Below, in pieces: positions 8,064 to 17,089 of a DNA stretch of 64,000 nucleotides. This stretch comes from Kribbella solani (GTDB taxonomy: Bacteria > Actinomycetota > Actinomycetes > Propionibacteriales > Kribbellaceae), in the NCBI RefSeq assembly GCF_014205295.1, contig NZ_JACHNF010000001.1, forward strand, positions 2,046,001 through 2,110,000, read 5' to 3'. Positions within the stretch are counted from its first letter, which is position 1. Every line of letters starts with the position of its first letter. The notes beneath the pieces are model-generated. The model saw only the letters and a program-made list of their open reading frames with translations, was not told where the DNA came from and made no database searches. Position numbers and translations under genes: made by a program.

Positions 8064-9681
8064 GGATCATCGTGATGGCTCCGCTGGGGCACTCGGCGGC
8101 GCAGAGACCGCAGCCTTTGCAGAAGTCCAGGTCGATCTCGTACCCGTTGCCGGGGCCGAGCTTGATGACGGCGTTGTCGGGGCAGACGCCGAAGCAGTTG
8201 TCGCACTCCAGGCAGTTGCCGCAGGACATGCACCGGCGGGCCTCGAACAGCGCGTTCTCCGCGGTCAGCCCGCCGGTCACCTCGTCGAAGGTCGTGATCC
8301 TCCGAGCGAGATCCAGCTGTGGCCGGAGCGTCGCCGGCGCATCCGCGTAGTACCAGGTGTTGAGGCGGTCGTACGACGCGGGTTCCGGCCGGTCCGGGTG
8401 TTCGTAGACCGCTCCGCTCAGCCAGGCGTCGATGTTCCGCGCGGCCTGCTTGCCGTGCCCGACGGCGACCGTGACGGTGCGCTCGCCCGGAACCATGTCG
8501 CCGCCGGCGAACAGCCCGGCCCGGCCGGTCATCATCCGCCCGTCGACCTGCACCACCCCGTCGGCAACCGCCACGTCCGGCAGGTCCCGCACCAGCGCGA
8601 GATCCGCTTGCTGCCCGAGCGCGAGCACCAGCGAGTCGGCGTCGAGGTCCTCGAACTCGCCGGTGGGTTGCGGGAACCCGGTCTCGTCGAGCCGCATCTT
8701 CTCGATCCGGATCCGGTCGGTTCCGGCATACACCACGGTCGACAGCCATCGCATCCGGACGCCCTCGTCGGCTGCTTCACGGACCTCGATGTCGTGGGCC
8801 GGCATCCGTTCCCTGGTACGGCGATAGACCACGACCGCGTCCGCCGCGCCGAGCCGCCGAGCGGTCCGCGCGACATCCATCGCGGTGTTGCCGCCGCCGT
8901 ACACCGCGACCCGGCGCCCGAGCAGCGGCTGCTCGCCCTTCTCCAGGCCGGCGAGCAGCGACACCGCGTCGATGATCCGCGCCGAGTCACCGGCCGGGAT
9001 GTCCGCGCGGCGGCCGACGTGCGCGCCGACCGCGAGAAACACCGCGTCGAACTCGGCGAGTGCGTCGTCCAGGGACGTCACCGGTGTCTCGAGTTCCAGC
9101 CGCACGCCGAGACCGGCGATGCGCTGGATCTCGGCCTCGACCACATCCCGCGGCAGCCGGTACGACGGGATGCCGTACCGCATCATCCCGCCGGCCCGCG
9201 GCGCGTCGTCCCGCACCGTCACCCGATGCCCGCGGAGCGCCAGGTGGTACGCCGCCGACAGTCCGGACGGACCGGCGCCGACGATCAGTACGCTCTTGCC
9301 GCTCGGCGCGGCCTCGACGGCGACCGACCAGCCTTGTTCGATCGCCTCGTCGCCGAGGAAGCGCTCCACCGAGTTGATCCCGACCGGCTGGTCCAGGGTC
9401 GCGCGGTTACAGGCGGTCTCGCAGGGCCGGTAGCAGACCCGGCCCATGATCGCCGGGAACGGATTGTCGGCCATGATCTGCCGCCAGGCCGCCTCGTAGT
9501 CGCCTTCCTCGGCTCGCGCGAGCCACTCCTGGACGTTCTCGCCCGCCGGGCACGCGTCGTTGCACGGCGGCATCCGGTCCAGGTAGACGGGCCGCTCGGT
9601 CCGCCACGAACCGGTCTTGTTCGCGCGGCTGGAACCTACGTCAAGAGTGATCGCGTACGGACGCTTACTTGCCTCGGGCAT
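8050..9681 (-). CDS. GltD-like FAD/NAD(P) oxidoreductase fused to a 2[4Fe-4S] ferredoxin domain, PFOR partner
   Basis: This probably moves electrons between reduced ferredoxin clusters and NAD(P). The 543 residues begin with a GltD-type iron-sulfur region (CNDACP, then CYRPCETAC), then an FAD site VGAGPSGLSAAYHL (about residue 136) and an NAD(P) site YGGGNTAMDVARTARRLG (about 265). The C-terminus carries cysteine clusters CMSCGNCLECDNCFGVCP and CKGCGLCAAECP for two [4Fe-4S] centres. It directly follows porB (TAG then ATG). The family also occurs as glutamate synthase small subunit, but no large subunit is present and the por genes give the context. Confidence 0.88.
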   Translation of the reverse strand: MPEASKRPYAITLDVGSSRANKTGSWRTERPVYLDRMPPCNDACPAGENVQEWLARAEEGDYEAAWRQIMADNPFPAIMGRVCYRPCETACNRATLDQPVGINSVERFLGDEAIEQGWSVAVEAAPSGKSVLIVGAGPSGLSAAYHLALRGHRVTVRDDAPRAGGMMRYGIPSYRLPRDVVEAEIQRIAGLGVRLELETPVTSLDDALAEFDAVFLAVGAHVGRRADIPAGDSARIIDAVSLLAGLEKGEQPLLGRRVAVYGGGNTAMDVARTARRLGAADAVVVYRRTRERMPAHDIEVREAADEGVRMRWLSTVVYAGTDRIRIEKMRLDETGFPQPTGEFEDLDADSLVLALGQQADLALVRDLPDVAVADGVVQVDGRMMTGRAGLFAGGDMVPGERTVTVAVGHGKQAARNIDAWLSGAVYEHPDRPEPASYDRLNTWYYADAPATLRPQLDLARRITTFDEVTGGLTAENALFEARRCMSCGNCLECDNCFGVCPDNAVIKLGPGNGYEIDLDFCKGCGLCAAECPSGAITMIRERS

Positions 9682-10647
9682 CTACTCCACCACCAATCCG
9701 AAGCTGCGGATGTTGCGATCTGCCTCTGCCTGGAGTCTGCTGACCACGTCCGCGGCAGGCGTCTCGCCGAAGCGGCCTTGCAGGCTCAGGTAGTCGGCGA
9801 CCGGACGCGGACGGCGGATCGGCGTCACCTCCGTCACCTCGCCGTCGATCGCCTCGAAGACCGGGAAGAACCCGCTCTCCACGGCCATCCGGGCCACGGA
9901 GACGGTCTTGTCCGAGGCGGTCCGCCAGCCCAGCGGGCACGGCACCAGGACGTGCAGGTACCGCGCGCCGTGGAACTCCATCGCCCGGGCCGCCTTGTAC
10001 TCCAGGTCGCGTAGGTCTGCGACGGTCGCGGTGGCGACGTACGGGATCCGGTGCGCCATCGCGATCAACGGCAGGTTCTTACCCTGCCCGAACGAGTTCC
10101 CGGCCGGGGTCGTGGTCGTCACCGCACCGTGCGGTGTCGCGCCGGACCGCTGGACGCCGGTGTTCATATAGCCACCGTTGTCGTAGCAGACGTACAGCAC
10201 GTCGTCGTTGCGCTCGAACATCCCGGACAGGCACGCCAGGCCGATGTCGACGGTGCCACCGTCGCCGCCCTGGCCGACCACCCGAACGTCCGTCCGGCCC
10301 TTCGCCTTCAGCGCCGCGGCGACCCCGGTGGCGACGGCCGGAGCGTTGCCGAACAACGAGTGCAGCCACGGCACCCGCCACGACGATTCCGGGAACGGTG
10401 TCGAGAACACCTCGAGGCAGCCGGTCGCGTTCACCGTGACCGCACGGTTGCCGGTGGCACGCATCACGGCATCCAGCACGTAGCGGGCACCGAGCGCCTC
10501 GCCGCAGCCCTGACACGCACGATGACCCGTCGTCAGCGAGTTCGTCCGGCCGGCGTCGGACTGCACGGTCCGCTGCTCCGGTTTCAGCAGCCGGTTGCCG
10601 ACCGCGAAGCTGCCGGTCTGGTAGAACTTGATCCGTTGTCCTGACAT
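9682..10647 (-). CDS. porB: 2-oxoacid (pyruvate):ferredoxin oxidoreductase, beta subunit
   Basis: The beta subunit binds thiamine pyrophosphate and carries out decarboxylation of pyruvate to acetyl-CoA with electrons to ferredoxin. The 321 residues contain HRACQGCGEALGAR near the N-terminus (about 42-55), the TPP/Mg motif GQGGDGGTVDIGL (about 125-137) and the YDNGGYMNTG stretch (about 155-164). It begins 2 bases beyond the porA stop and runs straight into the GltD-like gene. Preference for pyruvate over other oxoacids is inferred from the nearby dikinase and GAPDH. Confidence 0.9.
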   Translation of the reverse strand: MSGQRIKFYQTGSFAVGNRLLKPEQRTVQSDAGRTNSLTTGHRACQGCGEALGARYVLDAVMRATGNRAVTVNATGCLEVFSTPFPESSWRVPWLHSLFGNAPAVATGVAAALKAKGRTDVRVVGQGGDGGTVDIGLACLSGMFERNDDVLYVCYDNGGYMNTGVQRSGATPHGAVTTTTPAGNSFGQGKNLPLIAMAHRIPYVATATVADLRDLEYKAARAMEFHGARYLHVLVPCPLGWRTASDKTVSVARMAVESGFFPVFEAIDGEVTEVTPIRRPRPVADYLSLQGRFGETPAADVVSRLQAEADRNIRSFGLVVE

Positions 10648-10649
10648 GA

Positions 10650-11810
10650 CTAGGTCAGCTCCCTCTCGACGACGTCGCGCTTGAGGTCCAGGAAGGTCAG
10701 CGGCTCCAGCTGATCCGCTCCGGTCAGCAGCTCGCGAAGCGCCGCCCTGGTGATCGGGCGACCGCCCAGGCCGGCGATCACCGTCGAGATCCGCGCGGCC
10801 GGAACGCTCCCGCGGACGTCCGCGGTGACGATCCCACCCATCCCGGTCCCGAGGGCTCGCTCCAGCACGATCACGTGGCGCGCGTCCCGGAGCGCGGCCC
10901 GCACGGCGTCGTACGGGAACGGCCGGAACGTCGTCAGCCCGAGTACGCCGACGCGCACACCGCCGGAGCGCAGCTCGTCGACGGTGTCCTTCAGCGTGCC
11001 CAGCACCGAGCCGAGCGCGATCACCACGATCTCCGCGTCCTGGCAGCCGTACGGCCGAACGAGTCCGCCCGAGGTGCGGGCGAACTCACGGGCGAAATCG
11101 CCGGCCACCCGGGGGATCACTTCGAGCGCCTTCAGGTGTTTCGCGTGGGCCAGGTAGCGGACCTCCGTGAAGGCGTCCGGGCCGACCATCGCGCCGATGG
11201 TGATCGGTGCGTCCGGATCGAGCAGCTGCCGCGGCCGGTACGACGGCAGGAACGCGTCGACCTGTTCCTGGGACGGTACGTCGATGCCCTCGACCGCATG
11301 GGTCAGGACGAATCCGTCCATGCACACCATCACCGGCAGCGACAGCTCCTCGGCGATCCGGAACGCCTGCACGTGCAGGTCGGCCGCCTCCTGGTTGCTC
11401 TCCGCGTACAGCTGGATCCAGCCCGAGTCACGCTGCGACAGCGAATCGCTCTGGTCGTTCCAGATGTTGATCGGGGCACCGATCGCGCGGTTGGCGACCG
11501 TCATCACGATCGGCAGGCCGAGCCCCGAGGCGTTGTACAACGCTTCGGCCATGTACAGCAGGCCCTGACTGGCGGTCGCCGTGTACGCCCGGGCGCCGGC
11601 TGCCGAGGCGCCGATCGCGACCGACATCGCGCCGAACTCCGACTCCACGTTCACGAACTCGCACGGTGCCAGGGTGCCGGCGGCGACCAGCACGCTGAGT
11701 GCCTCGACGATGTGGGTCTGCGGCGAGATCGGGTACGCGCACACTACCTCGGGCCGGCAGCGCGCGACCGTCCGCGCGACCGCGCGTGAGCCTTCAATCT
11801 GTGCGCGCAC
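10650..11810 (-). CDS. porA: 2-oxoacid (pyruvate):ferredoxin oxidoreductase, alpha subunit
   Basis: Catalytic partner of PorB in pyruvate oxidation. The 386 residues have the pyrimidine-binding entry EVVCAYPISPQTHIVEAL (about 22-39), VESEFGAMS (about 55-63), TASQGLLYMAEALYNASG, and a C-terminal transketolase-like domain with GVLGLTTFRPFPYDAVRAAL. The GTG at 11810 is chosen because GAGGAG lies 7 bases upstream. It overlaps the porG end by 17 bases, consistent with coupled synthesis of subunits. Confidence 0.9.
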   Translation of the reverse strand: MRAQIEGSRAVARTVARCRPEVVCAYPISPQTHIVEALSVLVAAGTLAPCEFVNVESEFGAMSVAIGASAAGARAYTATASQGLLYMAEALYNASGLGLPIVMTVANRAIGAPINIWNDQSDSLSQRDSGWIQLYAESNQEAADLHVQAFRIAEELSLPVMVCMDGFVLTHAVEGIDVPSQEQVDAFLPSYRPRQLLDPDAPITIGAMVGPDAFTEVRYLAHAKHLKALEVIPRVAGDFAREFARTSGGLVRPYGCQDAEIVVIALGSVLGTLKDTVDELRSGGVRVGVLGLTTFRPFPYDAVRAALRDARHVIVLERALGTGMGGIVTADVRGSVPAARISTVIAGLGGRPITRAALRELLTGADQLEPLTFLDLKRDVVERELT

Positions 11811-12357
11811 GAGCGGTCTCCTCGAGGGCCAGGCCGTACGCCGAGCGCGCTGCGGTGATGTTGCCGACGGCAACCGCACCGGAGAACCGCTCGCGGATCG
11901 CCGCCAGCACCGAGTCGAGCCTCACCTGCCCGGTGAAGGCCGCGAAGGCACCCAGCAGCACAGCACCCGGCAGCGGGCGGCCGAGGTGTGTCAAGGCAAG
12001 CTCCGTCGCCGGGACGGTCAGCACCCGGGCACTGGGGTCCAGTCCCAACTCCGCCGGCGTCCGCGCGGAGTTGACGAGGAGATACCCGTCCGCCGCGAGC
12101 CCGGTCAAGACGCCGGGAAGACGAAGCAGCGTGGCGTCCTGGACGATCAGCGCGTTCGGTGCCGCGATCGGATCGTGAGAGCGGATCGGGTGATCGCCGA
12201 TCCGGCAGAACCCGACCACCGGCGCGCCAGTCCGCTCCGATCCGAACGTCGGGAACGCCTGCGCGTGCCTGCCCTCGGCGAACGCCGCGACCGACAGCAG
12301 TTCGGTCGTCGTCACGACGCCCTGACCGCCGCGGCCGTGGAACCGGATCTCGAACAT
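11794..12357 (-). CDS. porG: 2-oxoacid (pyruvate):ferredoxin oxidoreductase, gamma subunit
   Basis: The gamma subunit completes the PFOR core and helps hold coenzyme A. The 187 residues start with the family signature FEIRFHGRGGQGVVTTTELL, followed by FPTFGSERTGAPV (about residues 35-47), as expected for PorG/KorC. The start is set by this signature; the preceding sequence has only a weak GGGTGA site. It lies 5 bases after the PEP-synthase-like gene and overlaps porA. Confidence 0.88.
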   Translation of the reverse strand: MFEIRFHGRGGQGVVTTTELLSVAAFAEGRHAQAFPTFGSERTGAPVVGFCRIGDHPIRSHDPIAAPNALIVQDATLLRLPGVLTGLAADGYLLVNSARTPAELGLDPSARVLTVPATELALTHLGRPLPGAVLLGAFAAFTGQVRLDSVLAAIRERFSGAVAVGNITAARSAYGLALEETARARTD

Positions 12358-12362
12358 CGGTG

Positions 12363-13349
12363 TCACCCGTACTGTGGTTCGGGGACCGAGCTGCCGCGGT
12401 CCTGGATCGTCACCTCGGCTGCCACGCCCGGCCGGACCTCGACGACGTACAGACTGCCGGTCTGGCCGTCCTTGGCCCACTCGAGCGTCATCGGGTGCCG
12501 GAAGTGTTCGTCGGCGACGACCGACCACCGGGCGAGTTCTTGAAGCTCCTCGTCGGTGAGTACGAGGCCGGCGCGTTCGGCCGGTGTCGTCGGCACCGTG
12601 CGGGTACCGCGCGGGTCGGCGTACACGGTCTTCGTCAGCTTGGCGCCACGGTGCCGCACGACCAGCGGGCGGGCACCGGGATGGACCGAGTACAGGTCCG
12701 AGTCAGCGTGCGAACCGATCCCCCACGACGCGCGGACGCGGACGAAAGTGCTCTCGCCGCGCGCCGTACCGGACCCGCCGAGGCCGGAGCGCACCATCGG
12801 CTGGACGACCACCGGCATCGCGACCCGGAGCTGGTCCACTCCCAGCGCCTCACGGTTGCCGACCGCAACGGTTCCGTACAGCGAGGCGAAGCACCGCCGG
12901 CAGGCAGCCAGCACGTCCTGCACGGTCGTCAGGTGCAGGAACACCTCGTCCTGGACACCCTCGGCCGCCGTCCGCGGGCTGCACCGGACGGCGACGTCCG
13001 TGCCGTCGCCGCCCAGCTCCGCGTACGCGGCGACGATCTCGTCCACCACCACCGGCGGCAGCCACGCGTCGCGGAACGCGGTCCGGATCTCGGCCGCGGC
13101 CACCACCAGGTCACGCCCGGCCCGGAACCTCCGGATCGCCTGCGCGATCACGGGCCCCAGCCGGGAGTCGACGATGAACTCGCGGTACGCCGAGGCGGTG
13201 ACGGCGAAACCCGCCGGGACACGGACTCCCTGCTGCGCCAGCTCCGCCAGCCAGGCAACCTTCAGGCCGACCCGCGCCGGATCGAGCGCTGCCTTGGCCT
13301 CGTCCGGGTCCACGTCGTCGTTCAGCCGCACAACGTACTCGCCGCTCAT
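12363..13349 (-). CDS. Stand-alone PEP synthase/pyruvate phosphate dikinase N-terminal (ATP-binding) domain protein
   Basis: The 328 residues align with only the nucleotide-binding domain of PpsA/PPDK. The segment VGLKVAWLAELAQQGVRVPAGFAVTA replaces the usual VGGKnA..GEM..G.pVP.GF; VRCSPRTAAEGVQDE stands for the VRSSA.aED loop; CRRCFASLYG and a C-terminal MTLEWAKD..LYVVEVRP follow. The phosphohistidine swivel and PEP/pyruvate barrel are missing, so it cannot make PEP alone. It sits between gap and porG in the operon. Several loop residues are altered, so it may be a regulator or an ATP-binding partner rather than an enzyme. Function is unknown. Confidence 0.7.
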   Translation of the reverse strand: MSGEYVVRLNDDVDPDEAKAALDPARVGLKVAWLAELAQQGVRVPAGFAVTASAYREFIVDSRLGPVIAQAIRRFRAGRDLVVAAAEIRTAFRDAWLPPVVVDEIVAAYAELGGDGTDVAVRCSPRTAAEGVQDEVFLHLTTVQDVLAACRRCFASLYGTVAVGNREALGVDQLRVAMPVVVQPMVRSGLGGSGTARGESTFVRVRASWGIGSHADSDLYSVHPGARPLVVRHRGAKLTKTVYADPRGTRTVPTTPAERAGLVLTDEELQELARWSVVADEHFRHPMTLEWAKDGQTGSLYVVEVRPGVAAEVTIQDRGSSVPEPQYG

Positions 13350-13361
13350 GTCTCCTCCTGC

Positions 13362-14369
13362 TTACAGCGCGGCGGCGACGAGCTCGGTCAGGTCGACCAG
13401 GCGGCTCGTGTAGCCCCACTCGTTGTCGTACCAGCCGAACACCTTGACCAGATGGTTCTGGACCTGGGTCAGCGACGCGTCGAAAATGCACGACGCCGGG
13501 TCGCCGATGATGTCGCGGGACACGATCGGATCGGTCGTGTACCGCAGGATCCCCTTCAGCGGGCCGGCGGCCGCGTCCGCGAACGCCTCGTTCACGATCT
13601 CGGCCGTGACGGCCTCGTGCAGCTGCACCGACAGATCGGTGAGCGATCCGTCCTCGATCGGAACCCGCACCGCGACGCCGTCGATCCGCCCGGCCAGCTC
13701 CGGAATCACCAGACCGATCGCGCGGGCCGCTCCGGTACTGGTCGGGATCACGTTGGCCGCGCCGGACCGGCCCCGCCGGATGTCCTTGTGCGGCGAGTCC
13801 AGCAGCACCTGATCGTTGGTGTAACTGTGGATCGTCGTCATCAGCCCGTGCTCGATCCCGAACGCGCTGTGCAGCACCGACACCATCGGCGCCACGCAGT
13901 TCGTCGTACACGAAGCGTTCGAGATGACGTCATGGGCCACCGGGTCGTAGTCGTCGTCGTTCACGCCGAGGACGACGGTCGCGTCCACGTCCTTTCCCGG
14001 CACCGACAGGATCACCTTGCGGGCCCCGGCGGCCAGATGCGCGCCGGCCGCCTCCCGAGTGCGGAACTTACCGGTCGACTCGATCACGATCTCGGCTCCG
14101 ACAGCGCTCCAGTCGAGCTTCGCCGGGTCACGCTCCGCGGTCGCGCGGATCATCCTTCCGGCCACCTTGATCGCGTTCGGCGTGTACTCGACCGATTCCT
14201 TCAACGGCCCGTACGTCGAGTCGTACCGGAGCAGGTGCGCGAGCGTCGCCGGCGACGCGACATCGTTGATCGCCACCACCTCGATGTCACCTGCTCCTCG
14301 TTCGAGCAGGCAGCGCAGATAGTCCCGCCCGATCCGCCCGAACCCGTTGATCCCCACTCGCACACTCAT
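13362..14369 (-). CDS. gap: Glyceraldehyde-3-phosphate dehydrogenase, type I
   Basis: Converts glyceraldehyde-3-phosphate to 1,3-bisphosphoglycerate with NAD(P). The 335 residues are full length: Rossmann start [17 protein letters not shown], catalytic cysteine in SNASCTTNC (about residue 153), [10 protein letters not shown], the phosphate loop [18 protein letters not shown], and C-terminal [11 protein letters not shown]. Its ATG overlaps the DUF4389 stop (ATGA), and it has an extra DevR-like box at 14436-14449 inside the upstream gene. Placement with PFOR genes suggests a dedicated low-oxygen copy, while a housekeeping gap is expected elsewhere. Confidence 0.95.
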   Translation of the reverse strand: MSVRVGINGFGRIGRDYLRCLLERGAGDIEVVAINDVASPATLAHLLRYDSTYGPLKESVEYTPNAIKVAGRMIRATAERDPAKLDWSAVGAEIVIESTGKFRTREAAGAHLAAGARKVILSVPGKDVDATVVLGVNDDDYDPVAHDVISNASCTTNCVAPMVSVLHSAFGIEHGLMTTIHSYTNDQVLLDSPHKDIRRGRSGAANVIPTSTGAARAIGLVIPELAGRIDGVAVRVPIEDGSLTDLSVQLHEAVTAEIVNEAFADAAAGPLKGILRYTTDPIVSRDIIGDPASCIFDASLTQVQNHLVKVFGWYDNEWGYTSRLVDLTELVAAAL

Positions 14370-15148
14370 GATCGATCCCTCTGCTCGCCGGCTTCCGTCG
14401 TACTCATTCCACCGGTGGCATCGGTGGTGCTTGCAGGGCCGAAGGTCCCTGGTCCGGCGGGCAGAAGCGGTTCGTGGAGTTCGGTCGTCCCCGGGTCGTC
14501 ACCGCCCAGGTCCAGGCGGAACGGCGGGTACTGATCGACCATCAGACCCGCGTACGCCGCGACGCGCAGCGCCCAGCGGTTCATCCCGAGGACCAGGTCG
14601 AACACCGGCCGCGGGTACCGCCCGGTGAACAGCAGCACCACCGCCGCCACCACGACCAGCAGTCCGACGAGCCCGCCGCTCCAGCCCCACGCGCGATCGT
14701 CGGCCCGCGAGGCGTACGACGTGCCGGCGCCGACGAAGAAGCCGACCACGAGGTAGTGCGGGATCGCCAGCAACCACCACTTCACCAGCACCAGCCCGCG
14801 GGACAGGTGTTCCGGGTACTTCACCTCGAGATGCGCCGGGTACGAGGGCACGTCCCGCAGCGTGAACGGCGGGTACCTGTCCGTCCCCAGCGCGCCGTAC
14901 GCATAGAACTGCACCCGCCACCACCACCGCAGGACCCCGACGTTGAAGTCGAAGATCCGCCGTGGATAGTGCCCGGTGAACAGAATCGCGAAGAACGCCA
15001 CCACACTCAGTACCGCGAACGCGATCCACAGCAGGAACAGCACCAGCAGGTGCGGGATCGCCAGCAACCACTTGACCAGCCACAACCACCGGCTCAGCGG
15101 TTCCTCGAGTGTTCCGTCCACCCGAACCGGGTACGCCACCACACTCAT
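14366..15148 (-). CDS. DUF4389 membrane protein with two repeat units
   Basis: A 260-residue membrane protein of the DUF4389 family, role unknown. It contains two related units: [36 protein letters not shown] and [36 protein letters not shown], each ending near a YPPF segment. The start at 15148 has GGGAGG 5 bases upstream. It leads the ten-gene operon. Two DevR-like boxes stand in front of it, and a third, inside its own 3' coding region, faces gap. Confidence 0.85.
   Translation of the reverse strand: MSVVAYPVRVDGTLEEPLSRWLWLVKWLLAIPHLLVLFLLWIAFAVLSVVAFFAILFTGHYPRRIFDFNVGVLRWWWRVQFYAYGALGTDRYPPFTLRDVPSYPAHLEVKYPEHLSRGLVLVKWWLLAIPHYLVVGFFVGAGTSYASRADDRAWGWSGGLVGLLVVVAAVVLLFTGRYPRPVFDLVLGMNRWALRVAAYAGLMVDQYPPFRLDLGGDDPGTTELHEPLLPAGPGTFGPASTTDATGGMSTTEAGEQRDRS
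14436..14449 (-). promoter_or_regulatory. Intragenic DevR/DosR-like box before gap
   Basis: GGGCCGAAGGTCCC is a perfect match to GGGNCNNNNGNCCC. It lies inside the DUF4389 coding region, 67 bp before the gap ATG, and could give the operon a second start point. Confidence 0.6.
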
Positions 15149-15180
15149 CACGCCCTCCCGACACTCGTCCGTCCCAGCCA

Positions 15181-15194
15181 GCGTCGAACGGCCC
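15181..15194 (-). promoter_or_regulatory. DevR/DosR-like box, proximal copy before the ten-gene operon
   Basis: GCGTCGAACGGCCC matches 7 of 8 fixed positions of GGGNCNNNNGNCCC, 33 bp before the DUF4389 ATG. Confidence 0.5.
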
Positions 15195-15208
15195 GGGCCG
15201 CCGGAGCA

Positions 15209-15222
15209 GAGGCGAAGGTCCT
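15209..15222 (-). promoter_or_regulatory. DevR/DosR-like box, distal copy before the ten-gene operon
   Basis: GAGGCGAAGGTCCT matches 6 of 8 fixed positions and shares the central CGAAGGTCC with the perfect box at 14436. It is centred 28 bp from the proximal copy, an arrangement like paired DosR sites. Confidence 0.42.
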
Positions 15223-15240
15223 GGTCGCGCCAGGGCACGG

Positions 15241-16182
15241 TCAGTCGGGGATCAGGACCTCCGCGATGGGGCGGCGCGGCGTCGGCGGTACGGGTGGGCC
15301 GTACCCGAACCGGATCACCGCCTGTGGACGCTGCCACGGTTCGAGCGGATCGCTGATCTGCGGACGGAGCTCCTCGTGCTCGACCGCCTGGTTCAGCAAC
15401 GACGTCGCGACCCCGCGCGCGGTGGCTTCGAGCAGGACGTGCTCCAGCGCCTGCCCGGCGCGGAGCCACTCGATCGGGCCGTCGTACCGGGTCGCCAGCA
15501 CCGCCAACTGCGGCTCCCGCTCGAAGTCGGCCACCGGTCGCGCCTCGTCGGCCACCGTCGCGGCGAGCTCACGGACGACCGGATTGCCGCCCGCGACTCG
15601 CGAACCGAGCGCGCTGGACGGCACCCCGTCGGACGCCCGATCGCCGCCGACCCACTGCCGGCGCTCAGCCGTCCGGGCCTCGTCGTCATCGTCCGCGGCC
15701 GCTGCCTCGTTCGTCGCGATCCGGGTCCACCACTGCCGGGACTTGGTGTCGAGCCATTGCAGGACGGCGCCTTCGACGCGCGCGCACAGGTCGAGCTCCA
15801 CCCGGACCTGACCAGGTAGCCGCTCGGCCGCGAACGGTTCCCGGTTCGTCCGTCGCTGCGACAGGTACGGGGCGAGCCCGGCCATCGATTCGCTCGGCGG
15901 CCCGCCCAGTTCGACGACGGCGACCAGGTCCGGCCGTTGCTGATCGACCAGATGGCGTACTTCCGATCCGGACCCGCGGGCGGCCGCCGCGACCCGAAGG
16001 TTGAAGATCGCCGCCCCGAGCGACACGAACAGCATCCGCCGGGACGGATCCTCGGCCGGCAACTCCCGCGTCCGGTCCCGGTACACCTCGACCGTCTCCC
16101 CCACGAACCGGAACCGCCACGGTTGCGTGTTGTGCATCGACGGCGCCAGCACCGCCGCCCGCAGAAGCGCGTCTCTGTCCAT
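15241..16182 (-). CDS. Acg-type nitroreductase-family protein
   Basis: Acg proteins are a divergent FMN nitroreductase family strongly tied to the DosR regulon in mycobacteria (Rv2032 type). The 313 residues start [24 protein letters not shown], the classic SxHNxQPW entry, followed by [16 protein letters not shown] and RRTNREPFA. The C-terminal half has [20 protein letters not shown], matching the second nitroreductase half. The start at 16182 has GAGGGAG 6 bases upstream, while an earlier in-frame reading lacks one. A perfect DevR-like box lies 57 bp upstream. Confidence 0.9.
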   Translation of the reverse strand: MDRDALLRAAVLAPSMHNTQPWRFRFVGETVEVYRDRTRELPAEDPSRRMLFVSLGAAIFNLRVAAAARGSGSEVRHLVDQQRPDLVAVVELGGPPSESMAGLAPYLSQRRTNREPFAAERLPGQVRVELDLCARVEGAVLQWLDTKSRQWWTRIATNEAAAADDDDEARTAERRQWVGGDRASDGVPSSALGSRVAGGNPVVRELAATVADEARPVADFEREPQLAVLATRYDGPIEWLRAGQALEHVLLEATARGVATSLLNQAVEHEELRPQISDPLEPWQRPQAVIRFGYGPPVPPTPRRPIAEVLIPD

Positions 16183-16238
16183 CACCGTCTCCCTCGACTG
16201 GATGGTTCGAGCGAACGCCCGTCCATACTCCGCTCGTA

Positions 16239-16252
16239 GGGCCGAAAGACCC
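16239..16252 (-). promoter_or_regulatory. DevR/DosR-like box before the Acg-type gene
   Basis: GGGCCGAAAGACCC is a perfect match to GGGNCNNNNGNCCC, 57 bp before the ATG at 16182. It shares a 204-bp divergent intergenic region with the box at 16322. Confidence 0.7.
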
Positions 16253-16321
16253 GTCCACGGTGTGACTGCCGTGATCCGCGCGACAGCCGGGGCGTCCTTG
16301 GGGAGGAGTGCCGGAGCAGCA

Positions 16322-16335
16322 TGGACTTTCGGCCC
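16322..16335 (+). promoter_or_regulatory. DevR/DosR-like box before the second ATPase operon
   Basis: TGGACTTTCGGCCC matches 7 of 8 fixed positions; its reverse complement is nearly identical to the box at 16239. It lies 52 bp before the ATG at 16387. Confidence 0.65.
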
Positions 16336-16386
16336 TGCTGGGGAGCCGGCGGCGCACCGATGCTTGAAGTGCGGAAGGGAGCAAAC

Positions 16387-16716
16387 ATGTCCAAGCCGTC
16401 GACCGGAAGCCCAGCAACCGAGGCACGCCGGATGCCGCCGTCCTCCACCGGATGGTTCGTCTGGATGACCGGCTTGTGGATCGCATTCTTCGTGCTGATG
16501 CACAACGGCCGGCTGGACGGCCTCGCGTCCTGGATCCGTGATCTGCCGATCGTGGCCGAGATCCTCGTCTGGATCGTCTTCTTCCCACAGGTACTGGCCA
16601 CCGCGGTCTGGACCAGTGGGTGGTCCGAAGGCCTCCGGGTCACGCTGGTCGTGCTGTTCGCCGCGGGCTGGACCCTGGTGTCGCTCCCGCGGCCGAAGAC
16701 CACCGGCCGGAGGTGA
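16387..16716 (+). CDS. Small membrane protein, first gene of ATPase operon
   Basis: A 109-residue protein of unknown family with a polar 20-residue N-terminus and three hydrophobic stretches (about residues 23-39, 53-72 and 84-100). Some mycobacterial dormancy ATPases have small neighbours of this size, but no motif assigns a role. GGAAGGGAG lies 5 bases before the ATG. Its stop is followed within a few bases by the next membrane protein gene. Confidence 0.7.
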   Translation: MSKPSTGSPATEARRMPPSSTGWFVWMTGLWIAFFVLMHNGRLDGLASWIRDLPIVAEILVWIVFFPQVLATAVWTSGWSEGLRVTLVVLFAAGWTLVSLPRPKTTGRR

Positions 16717-16721
16717 GTGCG

Positions 16722-17089
16722 GTGCGCCTGCGTGGTCGCGATGTCGTCGCCCTGATCCTGCTCGGCTCCGTTCTCGCCACCTACTCCGGCTACCTCGGGT
16801 ACGGCGAGATCGCGATGATCCACACCGCCCGCGCGATGGCGTCCGTCGGCCTGATACTCGGCGGGATCGCCTTCGTGGTGATTCGCGGCGGGCACCGCCC
16901 AGGGCGGCTGGGACGCGCCGAAGGCGGAGCAGCAGTGGTTGCCGTCGTGCTGTACGCCGTGACGGTCGGACTCGCCGAGACGAGCGCGGCCGAACTGCTG
17001 CTCGCGGCGTTCCTGCTCTGCCTGATCCTCGTGTTCGCCCTCGACCTGCTCGACAGCAGCGGCACGCGGCACGAGCTGGAGTTGCACCG

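Noticed and set aside
16538..17089. N-terminal extension of the second P-type ATPase in the same frame
   Set aside because: The ATG at 17090 with ATGA overlap starts exactly at the family N-terminus; upstream codons are arginine-rich shadow of two membrane protein genes.
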